Shown here: piece after piece, positions 6,797 to 7,026 of the stretch | How positions within the stretch are numbered: the stretch's first letter is position 1 | Layout of the letters: every line of letters begins with the position of its first letter | From: DATKCJ01 sp035513275 | GTDB lineage: Bacteria; Verrucomicrobiota; Verrucomicrobiia; Opitutales; Opitutaceae | DNA length: 7,026 bases | Direction of reading: 5' to 3' | NCBI GenBank assembly: GCA_035513275.1 | Contig: DATKCJ010000016.1 | Location: 1-7,026 of the forward strand | Made by a program: the position numbers and the translations under genes | Notes under the pieces: model-generated | What the model was told of the DNA's origin: nothing | What the model saw: the letters and a program-made list of their open reading frames with translations, nothing else | Databases searched by the model: none

Positions 6797-7005
6797 TAAT
6801 GGAAGGGGGCAAGCATCTTTCGGCGATGCCGGACAAGCGCAAGGCGAAGAAACGACACGTAGCCCGTCACCGGCACGCAAGCCGGAACAGCGCCACAAAC
6901 GCGAGTGGCGGCGACCGTTGCATATTTTGGGTAAACGAGGGCTCTTGGCTTTTTGCTTCGCGGCGCCTAGTCTGCGTCCGCATCCCCAATTCAGCGCATC
7001 AACTC
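6797..7005. other. Intergenic region between alaS and a possible divergent gene
   Basis: About 210 bases separate the alaS start from the first possible plus-strand start codon. On the alaS side, the minus strand just before the ATG reads CCCCCTTCCATTA, which is no ribosome binding site, and I found no convincing promoter hexamers for alaS. A short inverted repeat, CCGGC (6870-6874) and GCCGG (6881-6885), could form only a 5-bp hairpin. There is no sign of a T-box leader. An AT-rich patch lies at about 6920-6936, and a plus-strand promoter candidate follows. Confidence 0.5.
6945..6973 (+). promoter_or_regulatory. Candidate sigma70-type promoter for the right-edge gene
   Basis: The plus strand has TTGGCT (6945-6950), a 17-base spacer and TAGTCT (6968-6973). 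Each hexamer matches the sigma70 consensus at four of six positions, including the TTG of the -35 and the TA and final T of the -10. Transcription would begin near 6980, giving a leader of about 26 bases to the ATG at 7006. It points toward the right edge, away from alaS. Confidence 0.5.
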
Positions 7006-7026
7006 ATGACCCTCCATTCGGCGACT
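7006..7026 (+). CDS. Possible start of a divergent gene, cut by the right edge
   Basis: ATG at 7006 opens seven codons, MTLHSAT, before the window ends. The only support is its position about 26 bases downstream of a well-spaced promoter candidate and its orientation divergent from alaS. No Shine-Dalgarno precedes it (the upstream bases read AGCGCATCAACTC), which is also true of alaS and the permease gene here. Nothing can be said about the product. Confidence 0.35.

Noticed and set aside
6870..6885. Hairpin CCGGC / GCCGG in the alaS upstream region
   Set aside because: A 5-bp GC repeat is expected by chance in this composition, and no leader-type signal accompanies it; no T-box elements were seen.
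6797..6898. Upstream ATG extending AlaS by 34 residues
   Set aside because: The added residues (starting MWRCSGLRAG) are unlike any AlaS N-terminus, and similarity starts exactly at MTSAEIRQSF.

Overview
This 7,026-base window is GC-rich (about 60% or more by eye) chromosomal DNA from a bacterium. The alanyl-tRNA synthetase resembles the forms I associate with Verrucomicrobiota, possibly Opitutales: it has a GARPxxDTRAADTQKC stretch before the KHNDLEDVG motif. Most genes here lack a good Shine-Dalgarno site, and the window carries an acidobacterial/verrucomicrobial-type 'ADOP' permease. The taxonomic assignment is an inference from memory, not a search.

Layout, left to right. (1) A gene enters from the left edge on the minus strand; only its first ~35 codons are visible. 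(2) About 290 bases without a convincing gene follow, with an AT-rich patch. (3) A plus-strand gene encodes an 828-residue MacB/FtsX-like orphan ABC permease with two repeats of the MacB-PCD + FtsX unit. No ATPase gene lies beside it. (4) Converging on it with a 3-base gap is a minus-strand toxin-antitoxin operon. The antitoxin is Xre/MbcA/ParS-type (DUF2384) and comes first; a RES-domain toxin follows 2 bases after its stop. (5) Upstream of the antitoxin lie a strong Shine-Dalgarno and two 10-bp palindromes of identical form (GCCA-N2-TGGC) with centres 22 bp apart, a good candidate for the autoregulatory operator. (6) 142 bases upstream of the antitoxin ends alaS, also on the minus strand, which fills nearly half the window. 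(7) A ~210-base divergent intergenic region holds a plausible sigma70-type promoter for a plus-strand gene whose first seven codons may be visible at the right edge.

The housekeeping gene is alaS. The toxin-antitoxin pair is an accessory module sitting just downstream of it in the same direction, with no clear terminator between them. RES toxins act on NAD+ or related metabolism, and the antitoxin is expected to neutralise the toxin by direct binding and to repress the operon.

The strongest unusual features are an approximately 58-residue insertion of lower GC inside the tRNA-recognition region of AlaS, and the pair of matched palindromes in front of the antitoxin gene. I see no tRNA, rRNA, CRISPR array, insertion sequence or phage gene.
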